The position numbers were made by a program, and so were the translations under genes. A DNA stretch of 45,749 bases from IMG/VR virus record IMGVR_UViG_3300010158_000114, positions 1-45,749 of that record; one strand, given 5' to 3'. Origin of the DNA: a virus. Positions 38,290-45,749 of the stretch are shown here, one piece after another; the first letter of the stretch is position 1, and every line of letters starts with the position of its first letter. Below the pieces are notes generated by a model that saw only the letters and a program-made list of their open reading frames with translations, made no database searches and was not told where the DNA came from.

Positions 38290-40146
38290 ATGGCTGAAAA
38301 TAACAATTTAACGGTATGGCAGAGGCTCGGTAAGACATTCGGACCCAATTCTTTGCTAGGACAAGACTACCCCCAATTTAAACTTGATAAAACAGAATTA
38401 TTAAGAACTAAAGATAAGGGAGAATACGAAAGAGAAAAACTACAGGCTCAACAAACATTTTATTTAGCACAACAGTGGGCTAAAGTAGAGAATAATTTAT
38501 ACTCTCAAGCAATTTATTACGAACCAACAAGATTATCTTCTGTTTATGATTATGAATCTATGGAGTACACTCCCGAAATTTCCGCAGCGTTAGACATATA
38601 TGCAGAAGAATCTACAACAGTTAATGAAGATGGATTTATGTTACAGATTTATTCCGAATCAAAAAGGATTAAGTCTGTATTGGCGGATTTGTTTAATAAT
38701 GTTTTAGATATTAATACAAACTTACCGATGTGGACAAGAAATACTTGTAAATTTGGTGATAATTTTGTTTACTTAAAATTAGACCCTGAAAAGGGTGTTG
38801 TTGGTTGCCAACAGTTACCTAATATTGAAATTGAAAGACACGAAGTTGGTATGGGTGATAAACACCCTGTAGATTTAGGTAAGACTGAAGCTAAAAAGGC
38901 GTTAACTTTTACTTGGAAACAAAAAGCAATTACATTCCAATCTTGGGAAATTGCTCACTTTAGATTATTAGGTGACGATAGAAAACTTCCTTATGGTACT
39001 TCTATGTTGGAAAAGGCTAGAAGAATTTGGAAACAATTATTATTATCTGAAGATGCGATGTTAATTTATCGTACCTCAAGAGCACCTGAAAGAAGAATTT
39101 TTAAAGTGTTTGTTGGTAATATGAATGATGAAGATGTTGAACCTTACGTAAACCGTGTTGCCGATAAGTTTAAAAGACAACAAGTGGTGGATAAAAATAC
39201 AGGTAATGTGGATATGAGATTTAATCAAATGGCGGTTGACCAAGATTATTTTGTACCTGTTCGTGACCCAGCCTCACCGAGTCCAATTGAGACATTACCG
39301 GGAGCAACAAACCTATCAGAAATTGCGGATATCGAATATATCCAAAAGAAATTATTAACGGCTCTTCGTGTTCCTAAAGCATTTTTGGGTTTTGAGGAAG
39401 TTGTAGGTGACGGTAAAAATTTATCATTACAGGATATTCGTTTTGCAAGAACAATCAATAGAATTCAAAAAAGTATGATTCAAGAGTTAAATAAAGTTGC
39501 AATTGTGCATTTATTTTTACTTGGATTTGAAGATGAATTATCAAATTTCACTTTAGGTTTAACTAACCCGTCTACTCAGGCGGACTTGCTTAAAATTGAT
39601 GTTTATAAAGAAAAAATTCTTTTATATAAAGATTTGGTTTCAGACCCAGGAAATGGTATTCAAGCAGTTTCTTCCACTTGGGCTAAAAAACATATTTTTG
39701 GTTTTTCAGATGAAGAAATTAGAGTTGATTTATTACAACAAAGATTTGAGAAGGCAGTGGGAGAAGAACTTAAATCAACAGCAACAGTTATTACTAAAAC
39801 AGGTTTATTTGATACTATCGATAAGCTTTATGGTAACAACGCAAGTGGTGGAACATCTACTGCAGGTGCTGAACCTGCGGGTGAAGAAACTTCAGCACCA
39901 CCTGATTTAGGGGGAGGGGGAGCTCCACCACCTGAAGGAGGCGATTTAGGGGCACCGCCACCACCTCCACCAGGAGGAGAAGCACCACCTGAAGGAGGGG
40001 GAATAACTCCTGAATCAAGAAAGAATAACTTAAATATTTTAGTTGAAAAAAGGTTTATAGAGGGTTCGGTAATACTAGATGTTGAAACCGGTATAGATTC
40101 ACTTAATGAAATGGATATAGAATTAGATAAGTTATTAAATTCGTAA
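38290..40146 (+). CDS. Portal protein (gp20-like)
   Basis: The T4 portal family shows in YTPEISAALDIYAEESTTVN (near 95), HFRLLGDDRKLPYGTSMLE, YRTSRAPERRIFKVFVGNM and DIEYIQKKLLTALRVPKAFL. Length 618 aa includes a Gly/Pro/Glu-rich low-complexity segment (about 520-575) and a short helical tail, longer than T4 gp20 (524 aa). It forms the dodecameric entry ring for DNA and head assembly. Confidence 0.94.
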   Translation: MAENNNLTVWQRLGKTFGPNSLLGQDYPQFKLDKTELLRTKDKGEYEREKLQAQQTFYLAQQWAKVENNLYSQAIYYEPTRLSSVYDYESMEYTPEISAALDIYAEESTTVNEDGFMLQIYSESKRIKSVLADLFNNVLDINTNLPMWTRNTCKFGDNFVYLKLDPEKGVVGCQQLPNIEIERHEVGMGDKHPVDLGKTEAKKALTFTWKQKAITFQSWEIAHFRLLGDDRKLPYGTSMLEKARRIWKQLLLSEDAMLIYRTSRAPERRIFKVFVGNMNDEDVEPYVNRVADKFKRQQVVDKNTGNVDMRFNQMAVDQDYFVPVRDPASPSPIETLPGATNLSEIADIEYIQKKLLTALRVPKAFLGFEEVVGDGKNLSLQDIRFARTINRIQKSMIQELNKVAIVHLFLLGFEDELSNFTLGLTNPSTQADLLKIDVYKEKILLYKDLVSDPGNGIQAVSSTWAKKHIFGFSDEEIRVDLLQQRFEKAVGEELKSTATVITKTGLFDTIDKLYGNNASGGTSTAGAEPAGEETSAPPDLGGGGAPPPEGGDLGAPPPPPPGGEAPPEGGGITPESRKNNLNILVEKRFIEGSVILDVETGIDSLNEMDIELDKLLNS

Positions 40147-40160
40147 TATTTATTATAAAA
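40147..40160 (+). promoter_or_regulatory. TATTTATTATAAAA motif
   Basis: Starts right at the portal stop codon and ends 9 bases before the ATG at 40170. Confidence 0.5.
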
Positions 40161-40169
40161 TATATTAAA

Positions 40170-40862
40170 ATGACTTTTGGACAAATTAAAACATACGTAG
40201 ATAATCAATTACTTGAATCTTATTCAGATAAGAAAAGTTTCAAAAAATCTTTACTTGGATTTAAAGAAGATGTTTTGGAAAATAAAAGTATCGCAAAGTT
40301 GTATTCTCTGTATGAGGAGTTATCTACACCTCAAGGATTATCAGAACGTGATGCGGTTGAATTTGTAAACGAAGGGATTAATTTAATTCAAAAATTAATT
40401 GAAAATATAAGTTTGCCAAATGAAAAATTTGGTAATGATAATAACTACAAGGTTATTGATAATTTAGTATATAATTCAACATCAATTAAAGAAAGAGTAG
40501 AGAGTAAAAAAGAATTAGTTAAAGTTTTAACTCTGGAAAAAACAAAAATTAAAGAATCTGTAAATATTCCTATTAGTTCGATGGTTAAAATTGCAAATCA
40601 AACTATTAAAAATTTTATTCAAACTTTAGACGAAACATCTAAAAAAGAATTGGAAACTATTATAAGTGAAGATACAAAATCTTTAAAGATTAAGTTCAAT
40701 TCATTAAAGGATGACGCAGCAATTAAATTAAATTCATTAATTGAAAAAGAATCAGACCAAGAAACAAAGTCAAAAATTTCAGAAACAATACTTAAAATAC
40801 AAAATGAAAAATTTGACCAATTAAGTTATTTTAAACTTAAAAAATTGGTGGAGTCTCTTTAA
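40170..40862 (+). CDS. Probable prohead core or head protein (230 aa)
   Basis: Highly helical and Lys/Glu-rich, with a targeting-like N-terminus (MTFGQIKTYVDNQLLESYSD). It occupies the place between portal and prohead protease where T4 has the core proteins gp67 and gp68. I do not see sequence identity to those, so the role rests on position and composition. Confidence 0.6.
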   Translation: MTFGQIKTYVDNQLLESYSDKKSFKKSLLGFKEDVLENKSIAKLYSLYEELSTPQGLSERDAVEFVNEGINLIQKLIENISLPNEKFGNDNNYKVIDNLVYNSTSIKERVESKKELVKVLTLEKTKIKESVNIPISSMVKIANQTIKNFIQTLDETSKKELETIISEDTKSLKIKFNSLKDDAAIKLNSLIEKESDQETKSKISETILKIQNEKFDQLSYFKLKKLVESL

Positions 40863-41044
40863 GATTTTTTTCTTTGTTCATTATATTTCGCCTTTAGTAT
40901 TTCGGCTCTTCGGGACACAGATTTTTTCACATATTCCTTTCTTTTAGTAAGTGATTGATTTTGTTTAGTTTTAATCACTTTAGATTTCAAGGTTTTCAGC
41001 GCCTTCTCAATATTTTCTCCATTTTTTAGTTGTACTATTAACAT
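40859..41044 (-). CDS. rpsU: Ribosomal protein bS21
   Basis: At 61 aa it is a full bS21: MLIVQLKNGENIEKALKTLK, then a basic linker and the conserved RRAEILKAKYNEQRKK end. bS21 sits at the mRNA exit side of the 30S subunit near the anti-Shine-Dalgarno sequence. In Bacteroidetes ribosomes bS21 helps cover that sequence, with a C-terminal tyrosine at about position 54; Tyr54 is present here. Phage-encoded bS21 is known in some large phages and is thought to replace the host copy. It lies on the strand opposite to the whole head cluster, overlapping the previous gene's end by 4 bp. Confidence 0.9.
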   Translation of the reverse strand: MLIVQLKNGENIEKALKTLKSKVIKTKQNQSLTKRKEYVKKSVSRRAEILKAKYNEQRKKS

Positions 41045-41130
41045 ATTACCTAATATATATTAAAAAATTTGATATTACACATAATTACTTCTATTTTTAT
41101 AAAAAATAAACAAATTAATTATGGAACTTA

Positions 41131-41559
41131 ATGAAAAAAGGGAAAAGTGTAAAATTGAATTTATCTAATTCATTTAAATCGGTCTATGGAACCGTGGATT
41201 CTAAAAATCTAAAATCTGTATATATAAACATTCAATCTTGGGTATCCCCAAAAGAAGAATTAGAAAATTGGAACAGAATAGTTTGTAATTTTAGTAGAGA
41301 ACTTAAACATACGGTATTTGATTCAATTGATTCATCACTATTCACACCAAAATCAATCGTTGATTTAGATTTAAGAACAAGTGGAATTTTCTTTGGAAAA
41401 AAATCTTTTTTAAATTTAGAAATTAACCTTTTTACAGAAAAAGAATTAGATTTTAAATCAAACGATTTAAAAAATTCAATAAAAAAGATTGTAAATAATA
41501 TCCAAGATTATAACATTACCTCCAACAAATACTTTGATTTTACCCTCACAAAAAAATAA
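41131..41559 (+). CDS. Hypothetical head-cluster protein (142 aa)
   Basis: Starts MKKGKSVKLNLSNSFKSVYG. Beta-rich with a central ELENWNRIVCNFSRELKH and a lysine-rich end. Just upstream is another ATG (41121) in a short frame that soon stops. The family is one I have seen between portal and protease genes in T4-like phages without a named function. Confidence 0.6.
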   Translation: MKKGKSVKLNLSNSFKSVYGTVDSKNLKSVYINIQSWVSPKEELENWNRIVCNFSRELKHTVFDSIDSSLFTPKSIVDLDLRTSGIFFGKKSFLNLEINLFTEKELDFKSNDLKNSIKKIVNNIQDYNITSNKYFDFTLTKK

Positions 41560-41573
41560 CTCATTATTTGCAA

Positions 41574-41587
41574 TATTTATCTTAAAA
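41574..41587 (+). promoter_or_regulatory. TATTTATCTTAAAA motif
   Basis: Ends 7 bases before the prohead protease ATG at 41595. Confidence 0.45.
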
Positions 41588-41594
41588 GAAATAA

Positions 41595-42308
41595 ATGAAA
41601 GAATTAAGACTTTTAGAAGCAAACGAGTTAGGATTTGGTATTCTTGTTGAAATGGATGCGGGATACATATCACCAAGAGATAGTTTTAACGAAAAATTTT
41701 TACAAGAACAAAAACTTATGGATTATAGAAATCCATTTGAATTTTATGCCGTTCTACAAAAATACAACACACCAAATAGAAATGGTAGATTTTATCCTGA
41801 ACCAATCTTAAAAAGAGAGGCAGATAAGTATAAAACAACTATTCAAAAAGGTTTATCAACTTCAGAATTAAATCATCCAGAATCGTCTTTAATTGATTTG
41901 GATAGAGTGTCTCATTTGATTACCGATATTTGGTGGGATAAGAATATCTTAATGGGTAAATTAAAACTATTAACATCACCAGGATTTCACGAAAGAGGTA
42001 TAGTATCAACTAAAGGAGATATTGCGGCCAATCTTATGAGACAAGGTGTTACTCTTGGTATATCATCAAGGGGTGTTGGTTCACTTAAAAAAGTTGGTGA
42101 AAGAAATGAAGTTCAAGATGATTTTGAATTGATTTGTTTTGATTTAGTTTCATCTCCATCTACACCAGGTGCTTATTTATTCTCTGATAAAAATGATAGA
42201 GAAAAGTATGAGGAGAATTTGGAAGAAGAAAAAAAATTAAAATCTGGCGGAGATGTTGACCACTCTATTGATTTAATGAGAAAATTATCCGATTATTTAG
42301 GAAAATAA
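41595..42308 (+). CDS. Prohead core protease (gp21-like)
   Basis: The T4 gp21 (S80) pattern is clear: NTPNRNGRFYPEPIL near 58-72, ELNHP with catalytic His94, RVSHLITDIWWD, and LGISSRGVGS with catalytic Ser157/158. It is followed by DFELICFDLVSSPSTPGAY. Length 237 aa fits. It cleaves scaffold, capsid and internal proteins after I/L-x-E sites during head maturation. The capsid protein here has such a site (FLINE then A). Confidence 0.93.
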   Translation: MKELRLLEANELGFGILVEMDAGYISPRDSFNEKFLQEQKLMDYRNPFEFYAVLQKYNTPNRNGRFYPEPILKREADKYKTTIQKGLSTSELNHPESSLIDLDRVSHLITDIWWDKNILMGKLKLLTSPGFHERGIVSTKGDIAANLMRQGVTLGISSRGVGSLKKVGERNEVQDDFELICFDLVSSPSTPGAYLFSDKNDREKYEENLEEEKKLKSGGDVDHSIDLMRKLSDYLGK

Positions 42309-42314
42309 ATAATT

Positions 42315-42533
42315 ATGGAAATGGATGAAAAGTATTTTGTAGCAAAAATTCAGTACGATTTACCTGATGACCAAACAGGTAAAATTAAAAAAATTAGAGA
42401 AGAAAAATTGGTAAAAGGGTTCTCAGTAACCGATGTTGAAGCTAAAGTAACAAAAAGATACGAAGGTTTCTCAAACGATTGGAGAATAACTTCAGTTTCA
42501 GAAAGTAAAATTGATGAAGTTATTGAAGACTAA
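42315..42533 (+). CDS. DUF4494-like small protein (72 aa)
   Basis: YFVAKIQYDLPDDQTGKIKK, then KLVKGFSVTDVEAKVTKRYE resembles the first half of DUF4494 proteins of Bacteroidetes and their phages. Function unknown. It is inserted between protease and scaffold genes and ends with a terminator, so it closes a transcript. Confidence 0.6.
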   Translation: MEMDEKYFVAKIQYDLPDDQTGKIKKIREEKLVKGFSVTDVEAKVTKRYEGFSNDWRITSVSESKIDEVIED

Positions 42534-42552
42534 ATTTATTAGGTTTATTTAA

Positions 42553-42578
42553 AAGGTGAGTATTAACTCACCTTTTTT
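42553..42578 (+). terminator. Rho-independent terminator
   Basis: AAAAGGTGAGT pairs with ACTCACCTTTT around ATTA and is followed by T-run. Confidence 0.85.
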
Positions 42579-42590
42579 GTTTTTATACAC

Positions 42591-42681
42591 TATTTATTAC
42601 TACGGAAGTCCTTTCCCATAAAAAAATAATCACTCACAACTGAAAAAATTAAACTTTTTTCATTTTTGATACTATTTATTA
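42591..42681 (+). promoter_or_regulatory. Two TATTTATTA motifs upstream of the scaffold gene
   Basis: TATTTATTA at 42591-42599 and again at 42673-42681, the second 22 bases before the ATG at 42703. Two tandem copies suggest strong expression of the scaffold and capsid genes. The 170-bp gap otherwise holds no gene. Confidence 0.5.
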
Positions 42682-42702
42682 GTTAAAATAAATAAATTTT
42701 CT

Positions 42703-44181
42703 ATGCAAGAAAACAAAAACTTAGTTGAAGAGGCACTTATTCAAATGAAAAATGTTGAAGAAGCTATAGCCGAAAATGCAAAAGGAATACTTGCTTCTAC
42801 AATGAAGGAAGAAATCAATCAATTAGTAAAAGAATCCCTTTCTGAGCAAGATGACGAAGAAGAGGACGTTGTTGGCGCAGATGTTGATACAGACACAGAT
42901 ACTGACGTAGATGTAGATGTTGATACTGATAACGACGATGAAGTTGATATGGACGTAGATACTGACACCGATATGGATGACGTAGATATGGACGTAAATA
43001 TGGATTCTGATGAAACTCCAATTGATTTAACCGGTGCGTCTGATGAAGAAATCCTTAAAGTTTTTAAAGCTATGGGTGAAGAAGACGGAATTATTATCAA
43101 AAAAGATGGTTCTGATGTAACCCTTAAAGATAATAACACAGATTCTGAATATCTTATCAGATTAGGAGAATCAGTTGAGGAAGAATACGAAAACGAAATG
43201 TACGAAACAGAAATGGACGACACAGAAACTGACGACATCATCGCACAAATTTTTGGTAACGAAGAAATGGAAGAAGATGTTATGTATGAAATCCAAATGG
43301 ACGAAGAAATGGACGAAGAAATGGAAGAAGAAATGGAAGAAGAAATGGATGAATCTGAAATGGAAGAAACAATCTATGAAATCTCTATGGACGAAGAAAT
43401 GGACGAAGAAATGGACGAAGAATTCACGGAATCTCGTCATCATGAAGATGATGAAGAAGAAGATGAATCTTGGCAAATGGATGAAGCATACAGTCACAAG
43501 AAAGCAAAAAAAGGTATGAAACCTAAAGGACTCGGAATCGGTAAACCTAAATTCCAATACAAGAAAACTTCTGGCGGTTTTAAAGAAGACAAGAAAGAAG
43601 GACCAAAATCTGTTGGAACAGGTAAACCAAAATTTGAGTACAAAAAAGGTGAAAACATGGGCGGTAAAAACCAAATGGTTAAGAAAACCGAAACTAAAGA
43701 AGCTGCTAGAACGATGGGTATGGGCCCAAGAAAAGGCGGTGGACTTAGAAAAGGAATCACACCTAATAGAAACCTTAAAGAGGAAACTCTATCACAAGAA
43801 GTTGGTATGTTGAGAGAAAAAAATGAAGAATACAGAAAAGCTCTGAATACGTTCAGAGAAAAGTTAAATGAAGTTGCAATTTTCAACTCAAATTTAGCTT
43901 ACGCTACAAGATTGTTCACAGAACACTCAACTACTAAGAAAGAAAAAATAAACATCCTCAGAAGATTCGACGATGTTGAGACTTTAAAAGAATCTAAAAA
44001 TCTTTATAAGTCAATCAAAGACGAATTAGGAAAGGTTGAAAGTAAACCAATGAACGAATCAGTTGAAACTAAATTAAATAAAAATGTTTCTACAGGTTCT
44101 TCAACAACACTTATTGAATCAAAAACTTACGAAAATCCTCAATTTTTGAGAATCAAAGATTTGATGGGTAAGATGTTGTAA
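42703..44181 (+). CDS. Prohead scaffold/core protein (gp22-like)
   Basis: Position between protease and capsid genes, extreme acidity and coiled-coil ends all fit the main scaffold. Order: an N-terminal helix (1-45); Asp/Val/Thr repeats (about 50-100, DVDTDTD type); a small folded part (105-150); Glu/Met/Asp repeats (165-250); a basic segment with two GxGKPKFxYKK units (about 270-315); and a helical C-terminal domain (LREKNEEYRKALNTFREKLN, then VAIFNSNLAYATRLF). The last block matches the usual C-terminus of gp22-type scaffolds. It would be destroyed by gp21 in maturation. Confidence 0.82.
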   Translation: MQENKNLVEEALIQMKNVEEAIAENAKGILASTMKEEINQLVKESLSEQDDEEEDVVGADVDTDTDTDVDVDVDTDNDDEVDMDVDTDTDMDDVDMDVNMDSDETPIDLTGASDEEILKVFKAMGEEDGIIIKKDGSDVTLKDNNTDSEYLIRLGESVEEEYENEMYETEMDDTETDDIIAQIFGNEEMEEDVMYEIQMDEEMDEEMEEEMEEEMDESEMEETIYEISMDEEMDEEMDEEFTESRHHEDDEEEDESWQMDEAYSHKKAKKGMKPKGLGIGKPKFQYKKTSGGFKEDKKEGPKSVGTGKPKFEYKKGENMGGKNQMVKKTETKEAARTMGMGPRKGGGLRKGITPNRNLKEETLSQEVGMLREKNEEYRKALNTFREKLNEVAIFNSNLAYATRLFTEHSTTKKEKINILRRFDDVETLKESKNLYKSIKDELGKVESKPMNESVETKLNKNVSTGSSTTLIESKTYENPQFLRIKDLMGKML

Positions 44182-44218
44182 ACAATAATAATAAACTAAA
44201 AACAAAAAACCAATAAAA

Positions 44219-45749
44219 ATGGGAGCATTATTAGAATCAGGTCTCGTTGGTAACATCGGTCTTAAGCACCTTAAAGTTATCAAAGAAGATACTATTAGCA
44301 AATGGGACAAATTAGGGTTCCTTGAAGGTCTTAAAGGCCACCTAAAAGAAAATGTTGCACAGTTATATGAAAACCAAGCATCATTCTTGATAAACGAAGC
44401 ATCATCAACATCTGATACAGGTGCATTTGAAACAGTTGTTTTCCCAATCGTACGTAGAGTATTCTCTAAGTTGTTGGCGAATGATATCGTTTCTGTACAA
44501 GCTATGAACTTACCAATTGGTAAATTGTTCTACTTTGTACCTAACATTCAGTCTTACGAAAGTGGAGACGGTATTGTAGGTGGTACACATTATTCACCTT
44601 ATGGAGCACCAGGCGCAACTCAAGGTGTAAATGCAGGTTTTGATTTTAACACTGACAAGAGTTTGTATGACAGATTCTATGAAGGTAATGAACCAGCATT
44701 AGACCCTCCAGGTTTATTTGATTACTCAAAAGGACAATTTTCTGCCGTTAGTGCTAGTGCGACTACTGTTTTATGGACAAATGGACAAATGTTACCAGGT
44801 GCATATACAATCGCAGCACAACCTGCTGAAGGTTATAGAAAAGCAATTGTTGTTTTATCAGGTTTCACAAATAACGGAGCGGGTAAATTAATTGGTCCTG
44901 ATGGTCAAGTAATGGATAATGAAGCTTTCTTGTCTGATTTGACAGTTAAATCTGTTAGTACAGGTGCTTTCTCAGGAACAGGTACGGGTAATTTATTATT
45001 CAGATTAGTAACTCAGAAATACGGTAGAGGTATTGTTCAATATGGTAATATTAATGCGACTACTTCATTCCCTTCAACAGGTAATGGTGGTACATACGAT
45101 AACCTTTGTGATGCTGATGGTAAAATCTATATTGAAGTTGATTTACAAACACCTTGTACTGTAAATTCAAATTCACTTGATGGATATTCTGGTAGAACCA
45201 TTACAGTTGATGGTACTGCAGCAGTAAACAGTCAATTTAGTGCAACTTACAGAGTTTACAAAACAATGGAGTTTGAAGATAAAATTGGTGAAGTTTCTTT
45301 TGACCTTCAATCTGTTACAGTTTCTGTTACTGAAAGAAAATTAAGAGCTCAATGGTCACCTGAAATGGCTCAAGACGTTGCAGCATTCCACAACATTGAC
45401 GCTGAAGCTGAATTAACGGCTTTATTGTCTGAACAAGTTGCGGCTGAAATCGACCGTGAAATCCTTCGTGATTTACGTAAAGGTGCAGCTTGGAACTTAC
45501 GTTGGGATTACAACGGTTGGAAGAGATTAGGAAGTCAAGCAGTTCCATACACTCAAAAAGATTGGAACCAAACTTTGATTACCGCAATCAACCAAATTTC
45601 TGCACAAATTCATAAGTCTACCTTAAGAGGTGGTGCTAACTGGATTGTTGTTTCTTCTGAAATCAGTGCAATTTTTGATGATTTGGAATATTTCCACGTA
45701 TCAAACGCAGCTCCTGAGCAAGACCAATACAACATGGGTATTGAAAGAG
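44219..45749 (+). CDS. Major capsid protein (gp23-like), 3' end cut by window
   Basis: The frame opens at ATG 44219 (MGALLESGLVGNIGLKHLKV) and stays open for 510 codons to the edge. The gp23 core appears: VVFPIVRRVFSKLLANDIVS then VQAMNLPIGKLFY near residues 72-105, and VTERKLRAQWSPEMAQDVAA with NIDAEAELTALLSEQV near 370-405. FLINE at 56-60 followed by Ala-Ser-Ser lies where T4 gp23 is cut after FLTE by gp21, so the mature shell protein should begin at Ala61. Residues about 125-330 form a larger insertion domain than in T4. It carries no membrane or signal segment. Confidence 0.95.
   Translation, partial: MGALLESGLVGNIGLKHLKVIKEDTISKWDKLGFLEGLKGHLKENVAQLYENQASFLINEASSTSDTGAFETVVFPIVRRVFSKLLANDIVSVQAMNLPIGKLFYFVPNIQSYESGDGIVGGTHYSPYGAPGATQGVNAGFDFNTDKSLYDRFYEGNEPALDPPGLFDYSKGQFSAVSASATTVLWTNGQMLPGAYTIAAQPAEGYRKAIVVLSGFTNNGAGKLIGPDGQVMDNEAFLSDLTVKSVSTGAFSGTGTGNLLFRLVTQKYGRGIVQYGNINATTSFPSTGNGGTYDNLCDADGKIYIEVDLQTPCTVNSNSLDGYSGRTITVDGTAAVNSQFSATYRVYKTMEFEDKIGEVSFDLQSVTVSVTERKLRAQWSPEMAQDVAAFHNIDAEAELTALLSEQVAAEIDREILRDLRKGAAWNLRWDYNGWKRLGSQAVPYTQKDWNQTLITAINQISAQIHKSTLRGGANWIVVSSEISAIFDDLEYFHVSNAAPEQDQYNMGIER

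Noticed and set aside
39828-40208. Minus-strand Gly/Pro-rich frame of 126 codons
   Set aside because: Antisense of the portal's Gly/Pro-rich segment.
42819-43241. Minus-strand Ser/Thr/Val-rich frame of 140 codons
   Set aside because: Shadow of the Asp/Val/Thr repeats of the scaffold gene.
43171-43674. Long minus-strand open frame, Phe/His/Val-rich, 167 codons
   Set aside because: It is the antisense shadow of the Glu/Met/Asp-repeat scaffold gene; the low-complexity reading mirrors GAA/ATG/GAC codons.
1-45749. CRISPR arrays, insertion sequences, integrase or attachment sites
   Set aside because: No regularly spaced repeats, transposase motifs or tyrosine/serine recombinase motifs were seen; the only mobile gene is the HNH endonuclease.

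Overview
The window is a segment of a large, AT-rich, T4-related tailed-phage genome whose host is very probably a member of the Bacteroidetes (Flavobacteria-like). The phage assignment is direct. From 36.4 kb to the right edge there is the T4 head order: large terminase (gp17-like), portal (gp20-like), an unrecognised core-sized protein, prohead protease (gp21-like), an acidic scaffold (gp22-like) and the major capsid protein (gp23-like, cut by the window end, with a visible gp21-type cleavage site). The host assignment is inferred from TAnnTTTG-type promoters in front of several genes, the near absence of Shine-Dalgarno sequences, a bS21 gene of Bacteroidetes type and a host-like lipoprotein.

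Layout. 1-4.5 kb (minus): small hypothetical and membrane proteins, a metallophosphoesterase and a GH19 endolysin. 4.5-10 kb (both strands): flavodoxin-fold reductase, zinc metalloprotease, membrane protein and a first protein of a KWCTT-motif family. 10.2-15.8 kb (plus): a run of late-looking genes with N-termini resembling T4 capsid-targeting sequences; one appears to need a -1 frameshift. 15.9-16.9 kb (minus): ClpP and a membrane/coil protein. 17.1-20.6 kb (plus): small proteins, a secreted protein, a second phosphoesterase and a P-loop kinase. 20.58-21.06 kb: tRNA-Trp, tRNA-Glu, an odd tRNA-like RNA, a second structured RNA and a terminator. 21.1-25.1 kb: holin, lipoprotein, M15/degenerate-M23 peptidase and the second KWCTT protein. 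25.19-25.58 kb (minus): a complete tmRNA gene. 25.7-30.8 kb: M20-type peptidase, HNH endonuclease, a ClpC/ClpA-like unfoldase and a divergent Hsp20. 30.8-45.7 kb (plus): structural and head genes, with a bS21 ribosomal protein gene on the opposite strand inside the head cluster.

The most interesting theme is translation and protein quality control. The phage carries its own tmRNA (with an unusually long tag frame), ClpP, an N-domain-less Clp unfoldase with a ClpP-docking IGF loop, Hsp20, a peptide-trimming-type peptidase, tRNAs and bS21. Together these could form a phage-owned trans-translation and proteolysis pathway plus ribosome remodelling. A second theme is regulation: about two dozen TATTTATWA motifs lie just upstream of start codons on both strands and look like a phage-specific promoter, distinct from the host-type TAnnTTTG promoters on accessory genes. 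No sequence search was run; all family calls are by eye from motifs and remembered family patterns.
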